Shown: one piece after another, positions 1 to 7,420 of the stretch
How the letters are laid out: every line of letters begins with the position of its first letter
Numbering within the stretch: position 1 is the stretch's first letter
NCBI GenBank assembly: GCA_963751105.1
Contig: CAVVTG010000002.1
Location: 496,001-560,000 of the forward strand
DNA: 64,000 nucleotides
Origin: JACVRW01 sp963751105
GTDB lineage: Bacteria > Actinomycetota > Thermoleophilia > Solirubrobacterales > Thermoleophilaceae
Reading direction: 5' to 3'
Made by a program: the position numbers and the translations under genes
The notes under the pieces: generated by a model
Told to the model about the DNA's origin: nothing
Databases searched by the model: none
Seen by the model: the letters and a program-made list of their open reading frames with translations, nothing else

Positions 1-363
1 AGGAGATCTGGGCCCAGTTCCGGATCCCGATCGGACTCGCCTTCTTCATGTACTCGAGCGTCACGGACTGCGTCGTCGCGATGTATCCGAGCCCCGCCGG
101 CGCCACCGAGTCGGAGCTCCACTTCGAGACCTGGAACCGGCTGGTCGGAATGAACCCGGTCCTCGAACGGCTCGAGCCCGACGCGGAGGCGTTGATCGTC
201 AATCGGATGGCGGATCCGCATGCGCTTCGCCATAGCGCCGATCGACCGCTGCTACATGCTGGTGGGCCTGATCAAGGCCTCCTGGGAGGGCATCTCGGGC
301 GGGGCCGCGATGGAGCGGGCGATCGCGGACTACTTCGCCGAGCTGCGGGCGGCCTCGCAATGA
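1..363 (+). pseudogene. DUF5947-like hydrogenase accessory protein, C-terminal part, frameshifted
   Basis: The 5' part lies outside the window. Reading the frame that starts at base 3 gives a conserved-looking stretch with GLAFFMYSS and YPSPAGATES, ending near LIVNRM. The expected continuation (FAIAPIDRCYMLVGLI, then a run to the TGA at 361-363) lies one frame over, from about base 220. One extra base (or two missing) around 207-222 would explain this. The pattern resembles the DUF5947 family, which I recall next to actinobacterial [NiFe]-hydrogenase structural genes; that name rests on memory of the family. The stop overlaps the next start as ATGA, so the operon continues. Whether the lesion is real or a sequencing error cannot be told from here. 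Confidence 0.6.
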
Positions 364-1028
364 CGCAGCCGCAGGCGATTCAAGCCCCGGTCGCCCCGGA
401 GCCCGAGTTCCAGATCCTGAGCGCGCACGGCCGCCGGCACGCCGCCGTCCCGGCCGTGGAGTTCGACGTCCACGTGTCAGAGCCGGGCGGTCGCGCGGTC
501 TACGTCATCGCGCTGAGCGCGATGATCATGATCGAGCCCGCGCGCCGGTCCTACGACGCCGAGACGCGCGAGAAGCTGGTGGAGCTGTTCGGCGCGCCGG
601 AGCGCTGGGCCACCACCACGCGCAGCCTCGTCTGGCACCAGGCCGACGTGCTGGTGCCGGCCTTCACCGGATCGACGACCTTCCGCGTGGCCGTGCCGGC
701 CAGCTTCGACATGGAGGTGGCGTCGGCCAAGTATCTCTACGGCCTGCCCGACGGCGAGGTGCCGCTGGCCTTCAACTTCAACGGCACGGTTCACTACCGC
801 GGCGACGACGGGCGGCTGCAGCTGTCGCTCATTCCCTGGTCCTGCTCGGCGGAGTTCCGCTTCCCGGTGAGCGTCTGGCGCGAGCTGATGGAGCACTACT
901 ACCCGCGCACGGGCTGGGTCCCCGTGCAGGAGGCGACGCTGCGGGCGCTGCAGCGCGAGAAGGCCAAGCGCGCGCTCCCGACGCTGGATGCCTGCGTGGC
1001 GGAGCTCTTGCATGAGGAGCTCCCATGA
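360..1028 (+). CDS. DUF6084-like hydrogenase-cluster protein
   Basis: A 222-aa protein starting at the ATG that overlaps the upstream stop (ATGA, 360-363). A longer open frame begins at base 48 but only joins this gene to a different frame of its neighbour, so the ATG at 360 is preferred. Visible features are MIEPARRSYD, LFGAPERW, VLVPAFTGSTT and KYLYGLPDGEVPLAF, which fit my recollection of the DUF6084 family. No signal peptide, membrane segment or cysteine cluster is seen, so it is probably cytosolic. It sits between a DUF5947-like gene and hydrogenase maturation genes, which implies a role in assembling or using the hydrogenase. No biochemical function is known to me. Confidence 0.7.
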   Translation: MTQPQAIQAPVAPEPEFQILSAHGRRHAAVPAVEFDVHVSEPGGRAVYVIALSAMIMIEPARRSYDAETREKLVELFGAPERWATTTRSLVWHQADVLVPAFTGSTTFRVAVPASFDMEVASAKYLYGLPDGEVPLAFNFNGTVHYRGDDGRLQLSLIPWSCSAEFRFPVSVWRELMEHYYPRTGWVPVQEATLRALQREKAKRALPTLDACVAELLHEELP

Positions 1029-2098
1029 GCGTCGAGGACCTCGTCGACACCCTGCTCTACGAGGGTTACGCCCTCTACCCGTACACCCCCGGGGCGACCA
1101 AGAACGCCACGCCCACGCCGTTCGGCATCGTTTATCCGCCGGCCTACGCGGGCACGCTCGCCACCGCCTACGACCATCTGGAGCTCCAGTGCGTGGTGGA
1201 GGGTGACGGGGAGGTCAGTGCGGAGGTCCGCTTCCTGGCCCCGAGCGGCGAGCGCCATCGAGCCGAGGAGCAACGGATCGCCGGCAGCGGCGACTTCGAG
1301 GCCGGCGGGCTGTCGGTGCGGACGCGGCTCGGGACGACCGACCTCGGCGACGACCGGCGGCTCGTGTCCTACCGGGTCGAGAACCACACGGCTACGCCCG
1401 AGGGCATGGACCGCGCGGCCGCCATCGGGCGCTCCCTGATCTCGGCGCATCCCAGCGTCCGGGTGGCCGGCGGGCGCTTCATCTCGCAGCTCGAGGCGCC
1501 CTGCGACAGCGTCAACACCTGGCCCGTGCTCGCCTCGGCCCAGGACGACGTGATGCTCGGCGCGGCCATCGTGCTCCCGGACCATCCGCAGATCGCGCCC
1601 GAGAGCCGCGGCAACCTGTTCGACAACACCGAGATCGAGGAAGCGCTCGTCCTGCACGTGCAGGTGCTGAGCGACGAGGAACGCGCCGAGCTCGAGCATC
1701 AGGACCCGGCGGTGAGGGAGATGATCGAGCGGGCGAGCGCTGTGACCCCCGACGAGCTCATGAACCTGCACGGCCGGGTCGAGGTTCGCGACCCCGTGAC
1801 GCTCGAACCGCCTCGTCCCTCCGCCGACGTGCGCGATCCCACACGCGGCCTCCCCGAGGCCGAGGTCGACGGCGTGGTGTTCCGCCGTGGCGCGAAGGTC
1901 GTGGTGCGGCCCGGGCTCGAGGCGGACCTGCAGGCCCGCATGCTCGAGGGCCGCACGGTGACCCTGGAGCGGATCTACCGCGACTACGACGGCAAGATCC
2001 ATCTCGGCGTGAGCGTCGATCAGCCCGGTCAGGAGATCATGCGCGAGACCGGCCGCTTTCTGTGGTTCTTTCCCCCGGAGGTGGAGGTACTTCCATGA
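1025..2098 (+). CDS. Conserved-looking protein of unknown function in the hydrogenase operon (357 aa)
   Basis: I do not recognise the family. The start is the ATG overlapping the preceding stop (ATGA, 1025-1028), and its own stop overlaps the next start in the same way (2095-2098), so it is translationally coupled on both sides. Residues 1 to about 230 look like a soluble beta-rich region. A proline-rich stretch (about 255-275) then leads to a C-terminal domain of about 85 residues containing VDGVVFRRGAKVVVRPG and RIYRDYDGKIHLGVSV and ending in WFFPPEVEVLP. There is no signal peptide, transmembrane segment or metal-binding cysteine motif. Position alone suggests an accessory role for the actinobacterial hydrogenase. 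Confidence 0.75.
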   Translation: MSVEDLVDTLLYEGYALYPYTPGATKNATPTPFGIVYPPAYAGTLATAYDHLELQCVVEGDGEVSAEVRFLAPSGERHRAEEQRIAGSGDFEAGGLSVRTRLGTTDLGDDRRLVSYRVENHTATPEGMDRAAAIGRSLISAHPSVRVAGGRFISQLEAPCDSVNTWPVLASAQDDVMLGAAIVLPDHPQIAPESRGNLFDNTEIEEALVLHVQVLSDEERAELEHQDPAVREMIERASAVTPDELMNLHGRVEVRDPVTLEPPRPSADVRDPTRGLPEAEVDGVVFRRGAKVVVRPGLEADLQARMLEGRTVTLERIYRDYDGKIHLGVSVDQPGQEIMRETGRFLWFFPPEVEVLP

Positions 2099-2604
2099 GA
2101 CAGATCCTGATCGCCGGAATCGGCAACGCCTGGCTGAAGGACGACGGGTTCGGTGGCGAGGTGGTCAAGCGCCTCAACGAGCGCGAGCTCCCCGAGGGCG
2201 CAGCCGTGTTCGACTTCGGGACCGGCGGCCTCGACCTCGCCTACGAGGTCATGCGCGGGTACGACGCCCTGGTGTTGATCGACGTCAGCCGCCAGGGCGG
2301 GGAGCCCGGCACGCTCTACGTGATGGAGGCGCTCGAGGAGGAGGTCGAGGCGGGCATCGAGGACGGGCAGATCATCAACCCGCACGCGATGGACCCGCAG
2401 ACCGTCCTTCGCTTCGTCAAGACGCTCGGCGCCTGGCCCGGCAAGGTCGTTGTGGTGGCCTGCGAGCCCGCCGAGGTCGAGGAGATGGGGCTGGGTCTCG
2501 GTGCCGAGGTCGAGCGTGCCGTGGACGGCGCGGTCGACCTGGTGCTCCAGACAATCGAGGAGCTGCGCACCGACGCCGCCTACGCCGACGCCGCCGCCGA
2601 TTGA
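2095..2604 (+). CDS. Hydrogenase maturation protease (HyaD/HybD/HycI-type)
   Basis: A 169-aa member of the endopeptidases that trim the C-terminal tail of the [NiFe]-hydrogenase large subunit after nickel insertion. The N-terminus has the family signature GIGNAWLKDDGFGGEVV, followed by a hydrophobic strand ending in an aspartate (LVLIDVSRQGGEPG) and a histidine in NPHAMDP. These are in the places of the nickel-sensing Asp and His of the family. The ATG at 2095 overlaps the previous stop and places the signature at residues 7-23; an upstream in-frame start at 2062 would only add an unrelated leader. It is followed after 3 bases by hypA. Its presence implies a large subunit with a cleavable tail encoded to the left. 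Confidence 0.9.
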   Translation: MRQILIAGIGNAWLKDDGFGGEVVKRLNERELPEGAAVFDFGTGGLDLAYEVMRGYDALVLIDVSRQGGEPGTLYVMEALEEEVEAGIEDGQIINPHAMDPQTVLRFVKTLGAWPGKVVVVACEPAEVEEMGLGLGAEVERAVDGAVDLVLQTIEELRTDAAYADAAAD

Positions 2605-2607
2605 GCC

Positions 2608-2968
2608 ATGCACGAGCTGTCGCTCTCCAGCGCGATCGTCAACACGGTCGTCAAGCACGCGCAGGAGCGCGCGGTGGGCGTCGTCAACCTGCGGGTGGGC
2701 GCGCTGAGGCAGGTGGTTCCCGACACGCTCGAGTTCTACTTCGGCTTCGTAGCCAAGGGAACGGTGTGCGAGGGCGCTCGGCTCGAGCAGGAGCTCGTGC
2801 CCGCGCGCCTGCAGTGCACGTGCTGTGAGCAGCAGTGGGAGATGGACCTGCCGATCTTCCGCTGCGCCGGCTGTGGTGACGCGTGGCAAGGTGGAGGTGG
2901 CCAGCGGGAACGAATTCGAGGTGGAGTCGATCGAGGTCGAGGAGGCAGCTTGCATCGCACCAAGGTGA
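2608..2968 (+). pseudogene. hypA: HypA nickel metallochaperone with an internal frameshift
   Basis: HypA delivers nickel to the hydrogenase large subunit together with HypB. The start MHELSLSSAIV is canonical, with the nickel-binding His at position 2, and the zinc site appears as CTCC and CAGC. After CGDAW (about 2886) the frame slips. The expected ending (KVEVASGNEFEVESIEV) is present one frame over from base 2888 and stops at 2966-2968. One extra base near 2881-2888 explains it. Read without the shift, translation runs on into hypB and looks like a 342-aa fusion, which I judge artificial. The rest of the gene is intact, so either a recent lesion or a consensus error is possible. Confidence 0.8.
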
Positions 2969-3636
2969 AGATCGTCGAGGAGGCACTCGACGCCAACAAC
3001 ACGATCGCTCAGGCCAACCGGGCGGACTTCGACCGCGCCGGGGTGAAGGTCGTGAACTTCATGAGTGCCCCTGGTGCGGGAAAGACATCGCTGCTGGAGC
3101 GGACCATCGCCGACCTGCCGGGCGTGCGCGTCGGCGTGCTCGAGGGCGACGTGCAGGGGTCGATGGACGCGGACCGCCTGTCCGCGCTGCACGTGCCCGT
3201 GACGCAGCTCAACACGGCCCCGAGCTTCGGCGGGGAGTGCCACCTGGACGCGAACATGGTGCGCTCGGCGCTCGGCGACCTGCCGCTGGACGAGATCGAC
3301 CTGCTGGTGATCGAGAACGTCGGCAACCTCGTCTGTCCCGCTGAGTTCAGGGTGGGCGAGGACGCGCGGATCATGGTCTCGGCGGTCACCGAGGGCGAGG
3401 AGAAGCCGGCCAAGTACCCGCTCATGTTCCGTGCCTGCGAGCTGGTGCTGATCAACAAGATCGACCTGCTCCCGCACCTCGACTTCGACCTCGACAAGTT
3501 CCTCTACCACCTGGAGGCGGTGCACCCCGGCGTGGAGCGCATCCTGGTCAGCGCGAAGACGGGTGAGGGCATCGACGAGTGGCGAGACTGGCTTGCGCGG
3601 GCGGGCGCGCCCGCGGTGGCGGAGGCTCCCGCGTGA
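2950..3636 (+). CDS. hypB: HypB, GTPase for hydrogenase nickel insertion
   Basis: A 228-aa GTPase that powers nickel delivery to the hydrogenase. It has the P-loop SAPGAGKTSLL (about residues 38-48), EGDVQGSMDADR, GGECHLDANMV, IENVGNLVCPAEF and the guanine-specificity motif NKIDLL. These include the conserved Cys and His that bind metal at the dimer interface. There is no histidine-rich N-terminal nickel store. I chose the TTG at 2950: it is preceded at good distance by GAGGAGG within the end of hypA, and it gives the usual N-terminus with KVKIVEEALDANN. It overlaps the true end of hypA and couples to the next gene by GTGA at 3633-3636. Confidence 0.92.
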   Translation: MHRTKVKIVEEALDANNTIAQANRADFDRAGVKVVNFMSAPGAGKTSLLERTIADLPGVRVGVLEGDVQGSMDADRLSALHVPVTQLNTAPSFGGECHLDANMVRSALGDLPLDEIDLLVIENVGNLVCPAEFRVGEDARIMVSAVTEGEEKPAKYPLMFRACELVLINKIDLLPHLDFDLDKFLYHLEAVHPGVERILVSAKTGEGIDEWRDWLARAGAPAVAEAPA

Positions 3637-4832
3637 CCCGAACGCTCGGTCGCGACGTCCTCGACCGGGCGCTGGCCGAGCGCACGCAGGCCAACACGAC
3701 GTTCTTCGAAGCCGAGTCCGAGCGGCTCGCGCACCTGTGTCACCGGATGGCTGAGCGCTTCGCTCGTGGCGGCAGGCTGATCGCCGCCGGCCGCTCGCCG
3801 GCTGCCCGCTCGGACGCCCGGCACGTGGCCGTGGAGTTCGTGCACCCCGTGATAGTGGGCAAGCGCGCCCTGCCCGCGCTCGCGCTGGCCGGCGAGGGTG
3901 GGTCGCTGGCCGCGCAGATGGAGCTCGCCGCCGAGCCGGACGACATCGCGATCGGCTTCGGCGCCGGCGACGATGACGGCGAGGCGGCCGCCGCGCTGGC
4001 CGTCGCCGGCGAGCGTGGCTGCCTGACGCTCGCCTTCGCGCCAGCAGGAGCCGAATGGGAGTTCGAGCCGCCGGGCTCGGACCCCTCGATCCGGCAGGAG
4101 CTGGTGGAGACGCTCTACCACGTGCTCTGGGAACTGGTGCACGTGTTCTTCGACCATCGTGGCCTGCTCGAGGGACGCCAGGCGCGGGAGGTGCACGACA
4201 CCGGCGCCTCGAGCTTTCTCTATCCCTTCCTCGCCGAGGCCGAGCACGACCTCGACGCCGTGGTCGAGGACGTGCGGCGCTCGGTGCTGGCCAAGGCGCA
4301 GGAGGTCGCGGAGCTGCGGGCGCAGACCCTGACCGAGAACCGCGAGGAGCTGGCCGCCGCGGCGGTGGCGTTGCGCTCGGACCTCGACCGGGGCGGCCGT
4401 CTGCTCGCGCTCGGCAACGGCGGATCGGCCACGGACGCGATGGACGTGGTGGCCGACTTCTGCCGCCCGCCCGACCCGCGCTGGCGGCCGCGGCGAGCCA
4501 TCGACCTCACCGAGGACGCCGGGATCCTCACGGCGATCGCCAACGACATCGGGACCGAGGCGATCTTCGCCCGCCAGCTGATCGCCCACGGCCGAGAGGG
4601 CGACACCGTGCTCGCGATCTCCACGAGCGGGAACTCGGCCAACGTGATCGCCGCTTTGGCGGAGGCCCGCCGGCGCGGGCTGAGCTCGATCGCGATGGTC
4701 GGCTACGACGGCGGCAGCGTGGCGGCGGAGCGGCTGGCGGACCACGTGGTGGTCACACGCTCGGAGCACATCCCGCGCATCCAGGAGGCGCAGGCCAGCG
4801 CGTACCACGTGCTGCGGGAGCTGGTGGGGTGA
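3633..4832 (+). CDS. Double SIS-domain protein (GmhA-like) in the hyp operon
   Basis: A 399-aa cytosolic protein starting at a GTG that overlaps the hypB stop. The C-terminal half (about 215-399) is a phosphoheptose-isomerase-like SIS domain with GNGGSATDAMDVVADF and STSGNSANVI, the phosphosugar-binding loops of GmhA. The N-terminal half (about 30-190) looks like a degenerate second SIS-like domain, beginning GRLIAAGRSPAARSDA. GmhA interconverts sedoheptulose-7-phosphate and a heptose phosphate, but a heptose role makes little sense between hypB and hypF. A recruited role in hydrogenase assembly is an inference from position. GmhA-like genes in hydrogenase operons are, as far as I recall, a recurrent actinobacterial feature. 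Confidence 0.8.
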   Translation: MTRTLGRDVLDRALAERTQANTTFFEAESERLAHLCHRMAERFARGGRLIAAGRSPAARSDARHVAVEFVHPVIVGKRALPALALAGEGGSLAAQMELAAEPDDIAIGFGAGDDDGEAAAALAVAGERGCLTLAFAPAGAEWEFEPPGSDPSIRQELVETLYHVLWELVHVFFDHRGLLEGRQAREVHDTGASSFLYPFLAEAEHDLDAVVEDVRRSVLAKAQEVAELRAQTLTENREELAAAAVALRSDLDRGGRLLALGNGGSATDAMDVVADFCRPPDPRWRPRRAIDLTEDAGILTAIANDIGTEAIFARQLIAHGREGDTVLAISTSGNSANVIAALAEARRRGLSSIAMVGYDGGSVAAERLADHVVVTRSEHIPRIQEAQASAYHVLRELVG

Positions 4833-4836
4833 CTGA

Positions 4837-7110
4837 GTGAGCCGCGTACGCGCGCGCGTAGAGGGCACGGTCCAGGGCGTGGGCTTCCGCCCCTACGTCT
4901 ACCGGCTGGCCGGCGAGCTGGGGGTGGCCGGCCACGTCCTCAACGACTCGCGCGGCGTGATCGTGGAGGTGGAGGCGGAGCCGGAGACGGTCGAGCGCTT
5001 CCTCTCCCGGCTGGAGGCGGAGGCGCCGCCGCTGGCTCACGTCGAGAGCGTGACCGCCGAGCCGGTGGCGGAGACGGGGAAGATCGGGTTCGTCATCCGC
5101 GAGAGCACGGGTGGCGGCGAGCCGCGCGCCGCGGTCACCGCCGACAGCGCCACCTGCTCCGACTGCCTTGAGGAGCTGTTCGATCCCGAGGACCGCCGCT
5201 TTCGCTATCCGTTCACGAACTGCACCAACTGCGGTCCGCGCTTCACCATCGTCCGCGGGGTCCCGTACGACCGGCCGCTCACGACCATGGCCGGCTTCGA
5301 GATGTGCGCGGCGTGCCGGCGCGAGTACGAGGATCCGGGCGATCGCCGTTTTCACGCCCAGCCGAACGCGTGCCCGGAGTGCGGGCCGCGCGTGGAGCTC
5401 CTCGGCGCCGACGACACCACCGGGGTCGACCCGATCGCGGCCACCGCCCAGGCCCTGCTGGAGGGCGCGATCGTCGCGGTGAAGGGAATCGGCGGCTTTC
5501 ATCTCGCCTGTCGGGCCGACGACGGATCCGTCGTTGCCGAGCTGCGGGCGCGCAAGCACCGCGAGGACAAGCCGTTCGCCCTCATGTGCCCCGACCTCGA
5601 GAGCGCGACCCGGCTCGTGCGGCTGGAGCTTCTCGAGACCGAGCTGCTCGTCTCGCGGCAGCGGCCGGTCGTGCTCGCACCCCGGCGGCCGGACGCGCCC
5701 GTGGCGGCGGCGGTGGCGCCGGCGTCGAGGGAGCTGGGCGTGATGCTGCCCTACTCACCGCTTCACCATCTGCTGCTGGCCGACGTGGGGGCGCCGCTCG
5801 TGATGACGAGCGGCAACGTCTCGGACGAGCCGATCGCCTATCGCGACGAGGACGCCCGTGAGCGGCTGGCCGAGATCGCCGACCTGTTTCTCCTGCACGA
5901 CCGGCCGATCGAGACGCGGACCGATGACTCGGTCGTTCGCGTGGCGGCGGGGCGGCCACAGCTGCTGCGCCGCTCGCGGGGCTACGTGCCCGACGTCACG
6001 GCCCTGCCAGTGGAGAGCGAGGCACAGCTGCTCGCCTGTGGCGCCGAGCTGAAGAACACCTTTGGCGTCGCCAAGGGCGGTCGTGGCTGGGTGGGCCACC
6101 ACATCGGCGATCTCGAGAACTACGAGACGCTCAGCTCGTTCACCGAGGGCATCGCCCACTTCGAGCGGCTGTTCGCCGTGGAGCCCGAGCTCGTGGCTCA
6201 CGACCTGCACCCCGAGTATCTGTCCACGAAGTACGCGATGGAGCTCGACGGGGTGCGCCTGGCCGGCGTGCAGCACCACCACGCACACCTGGCCGCGTGC
6301 CTGGCCGAGCACGGCGAGACCGGTCCGGCGGTGGGAGCGATCTTCGACGGCACCGGCTACGGCAGCGACGGCACGGTCTGGGGCGGCGAGCTGCTGCTGG
6401 GAGACCTCAGGGGCTTCGAGCGCGCCGGCATGCTCTGGCCCGTTCGGCTGCCGGGAGGCGCCGCGGCGGTCCGCCAGCCGTGGAGGATGGCCTGCGTGTG
6501 GCTGGGTGAGGCGCGCGGAGAGGCCGCACCGATGCCGCGTGCGCTCGGCGGGCGCGTGACGGCGCGGGCCTGGCGGCAGGTGTGGGAGCTGGTGCGGACC
6601 GAGGTCGCGTCGCCGCCCACCACCAGCATGGGCAGGCTGTTCGACGCGGTGGCCGCCCTGTGCGGCATTCGCCCCGTGGTCAACTACGAGGGCCAGGCCG
6701 CGGTGGAGCTCGAGGCGTGCTCCGACCCGGGCGAGCGGGGGGCCTACCCGTTCCCGCTGGTGGAAGGGGGCGGTGGGCCGCTCGTGATGGACGCGCGTCC
6801 CGTGGTGGCGGAGATCGCGCGGGAGCTGAGGGAGGGGGTGGCGGTCCCGCTGGTGGCCGCTCGCTTCCACAACACGGTGGCTGAGGTCACGGCCCGGGGC
6901 TGCGTGCTGGCCGCCGAGCGCGGCGACACGGAGCTAGTGGTGCTCTCCGGAGGCGTGTTCCAGAACCGGCGGCTGCTCGAGCAGACCTCGGCGATGCTCG
7001 GCGCCGCGGGGCTGAGGGTCCTGGTGCCGGAACGGCTGCCTCCCAATGACGGCGGCATCGCCTACGGCCAGCTGGCGGTGGCGGCGGCGCGGGAGGCCGG
7101 ATGGACGTGA
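4837..7110 (+). CDS. hypF: HypF carbamoyltransferase
   Basis: A full-length 757-aa HypF, which uses carbamoyl phosphate and ATP to carbamoylate HypE, the source of the hydrogenase cyanide ligands. Domains in order: acylphosphatase (1-90, VEGTVQGVGFRPYVYRLA); two zinc-finger modules (about 105-185, with CSDC, CTNC, CAAC, CPEC); a YrdC-like domain (about 200-370, KGIGGFHLACRADD); and a Kae1-like carbamoyltransferase domain (about 390-750, HDLHPEYLSTKYA, QHHHAHLAACLAEHG, FDGTGYGSDGTVWGGE, LSGGVFQNRRLLE). All the key motifs are intact. The start is the GTG four bases after the SIS gene. HypC, HypD and HypE, its partners, are not in this window. Confidence 0.96.
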   Translation: MSRVRARVEGTVQGVGFRPYVYRLAGELGVAGHVLNDSRGVIVEVEAEPETVERFLSRLEAEAPPLAHVESVTAEPVAETGKIGFVIRESTGGGEPRAAVTADSATCSDCLEELFDPEDRRFRYPFTNCTNCGPRFTIVRGVPYDRPLTTMAGFEMCAACRREYEDPGDRRFHAQPNACPECGPRVELLGADDTTGVDPIAATAQALLEGAIVAVKGIGGFHLACRADDGSVVAELRARKHREDKPFALMCPDLESATRLVRLELLETELLVSRQRPVVLAPRRPDAPVAAAVAPASRELGVMLPYSPLHHLLLADVGAPLVMTSGNVSDEPIAYRDEDARERLAEIADLFLLHDRPIETRTDDSVVRVAAGRPQLLRRSRGYVPDVTALPVESEAQLLACGAELKNTFGVAKGGRGWVGHHIGDLENYETLSSFTEGIAHFERLFAVEPELVAHDLHPEYLSTKYAMELDGVRLAGVQHHHAHLAACLAEHGETGPAVGAIFDGTGYGSDGTVWGGELLLGDLRGFERAGMLWPVRLPGGAAAVRQPWRMACVWLGEARGEAAPMPRALGGRVTARAWRQVWELVRTEVASPPTTSMGRLFDAVAALCGIRPVVNYEGQAAVELEACSDPGERGAYPFPLVEGGGGPLVMDARPVVAEIARELREGVAVPLVAARFHNTVAEVTARGCVLAAERGDTELVVLSGGVFQNRRLLEQTSAMLGAAGLRVLVPERLPPNDGGIAYGQLAVAAAREAGWT

Positions 7111-7385
7111 CGGCAATCCTCGCCGAGAAGGTCTTCGCCGGGGGAGAGACGAAGCCGTTCGGCGAGCTCACGCGCGCGGAGGTCGAGGCGCGCGCTCAGG
7201 AGCTGCGCGACGCATCGGGCTGGGGGCCCACGGCCCGGGTCGGCTCGGTCGCGCGCGAGTGGGGCGCTCTCGGTCGCCTGATGGCCGAGCAGGGGGTCGA
7301 CCTGGTGGGCGAGGTGAGCTCCGAGGAGATCGTGGGGCGGGCCCAGAAGCTCTGGATCGTGCCTCCCGGAGGCAGCCTGCTCTGA
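7101..7385 (+). CDS. Small protein of unknown function at the end of the hyp operon (94 aa)
   Basis: A 94-aa soluble protein whose ATG lies 10 bases inside the end of hypF, so the two are translationally coupled. The sequence is rich in charged residues and helical, with ELTRAEVEARAQELRD and GSVAREWGALGRLMAEQG, and it ends in the short hydrophobic patch LWIVPPGGSLL. I do not recognise the family. No cysteines, histidine clusters, signal peptide or membrane segment are visible. Strict coupling to hypF suggests a role with the hydrogenase. It closes the operon: prfA follows after 35 bases with its own promoter-like hexamer. Confidence 0.7.
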   Translation: MDVTAILAEKVFAGGETKPFGELTRAEVEARAQELRDASGWGPTARVGSVAREWGALGRLMAEQGVDLVGEVSSEEIVGRAQKLWIVPPGGSLL

Positions 7386-7405
7386 GGTTGCCCGCGCCGC
7401 GGGGC

Positions 7406-7411
7406 TAACCT
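7406..7411 (+). promoter_or_regulatory. -10-like hexamer TAACCT of prfA, leaderless arrangement
   Basis: TAACCT ends 9 bases before the prfA ATG, with no Shine-Dalgarno sequence between. The same hexamer type and spacing recur at several other unit-heading genes in this window, which supports a promoter reading. No convincing -35 box is seen. Confidence 0.5.
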
Positions 7412-7420
7412 GGGTCGGCG

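Noticed and set aside
48..1028. A 326-codon open frame spanning the first two genes
   Set aside because: It joins one frame of the DUF5947-like gene to the DUF6084-like gene through out-of-frame sequence; the ATG at 360 with ATGA overlap is the real start.
2875..2895. Programmed frameshift in hypA
   Set aside because: No slippery heptamer or downstream structure is evident, and a conventional single-base indel explains it.
2608..3636. A single HypA-HypB fusion protein
   Set aside because: The true HypA tail is visible one frame over, and HypB has its own TTG with a GAGGAGG site. The fusion is a by-product of the frameshift.
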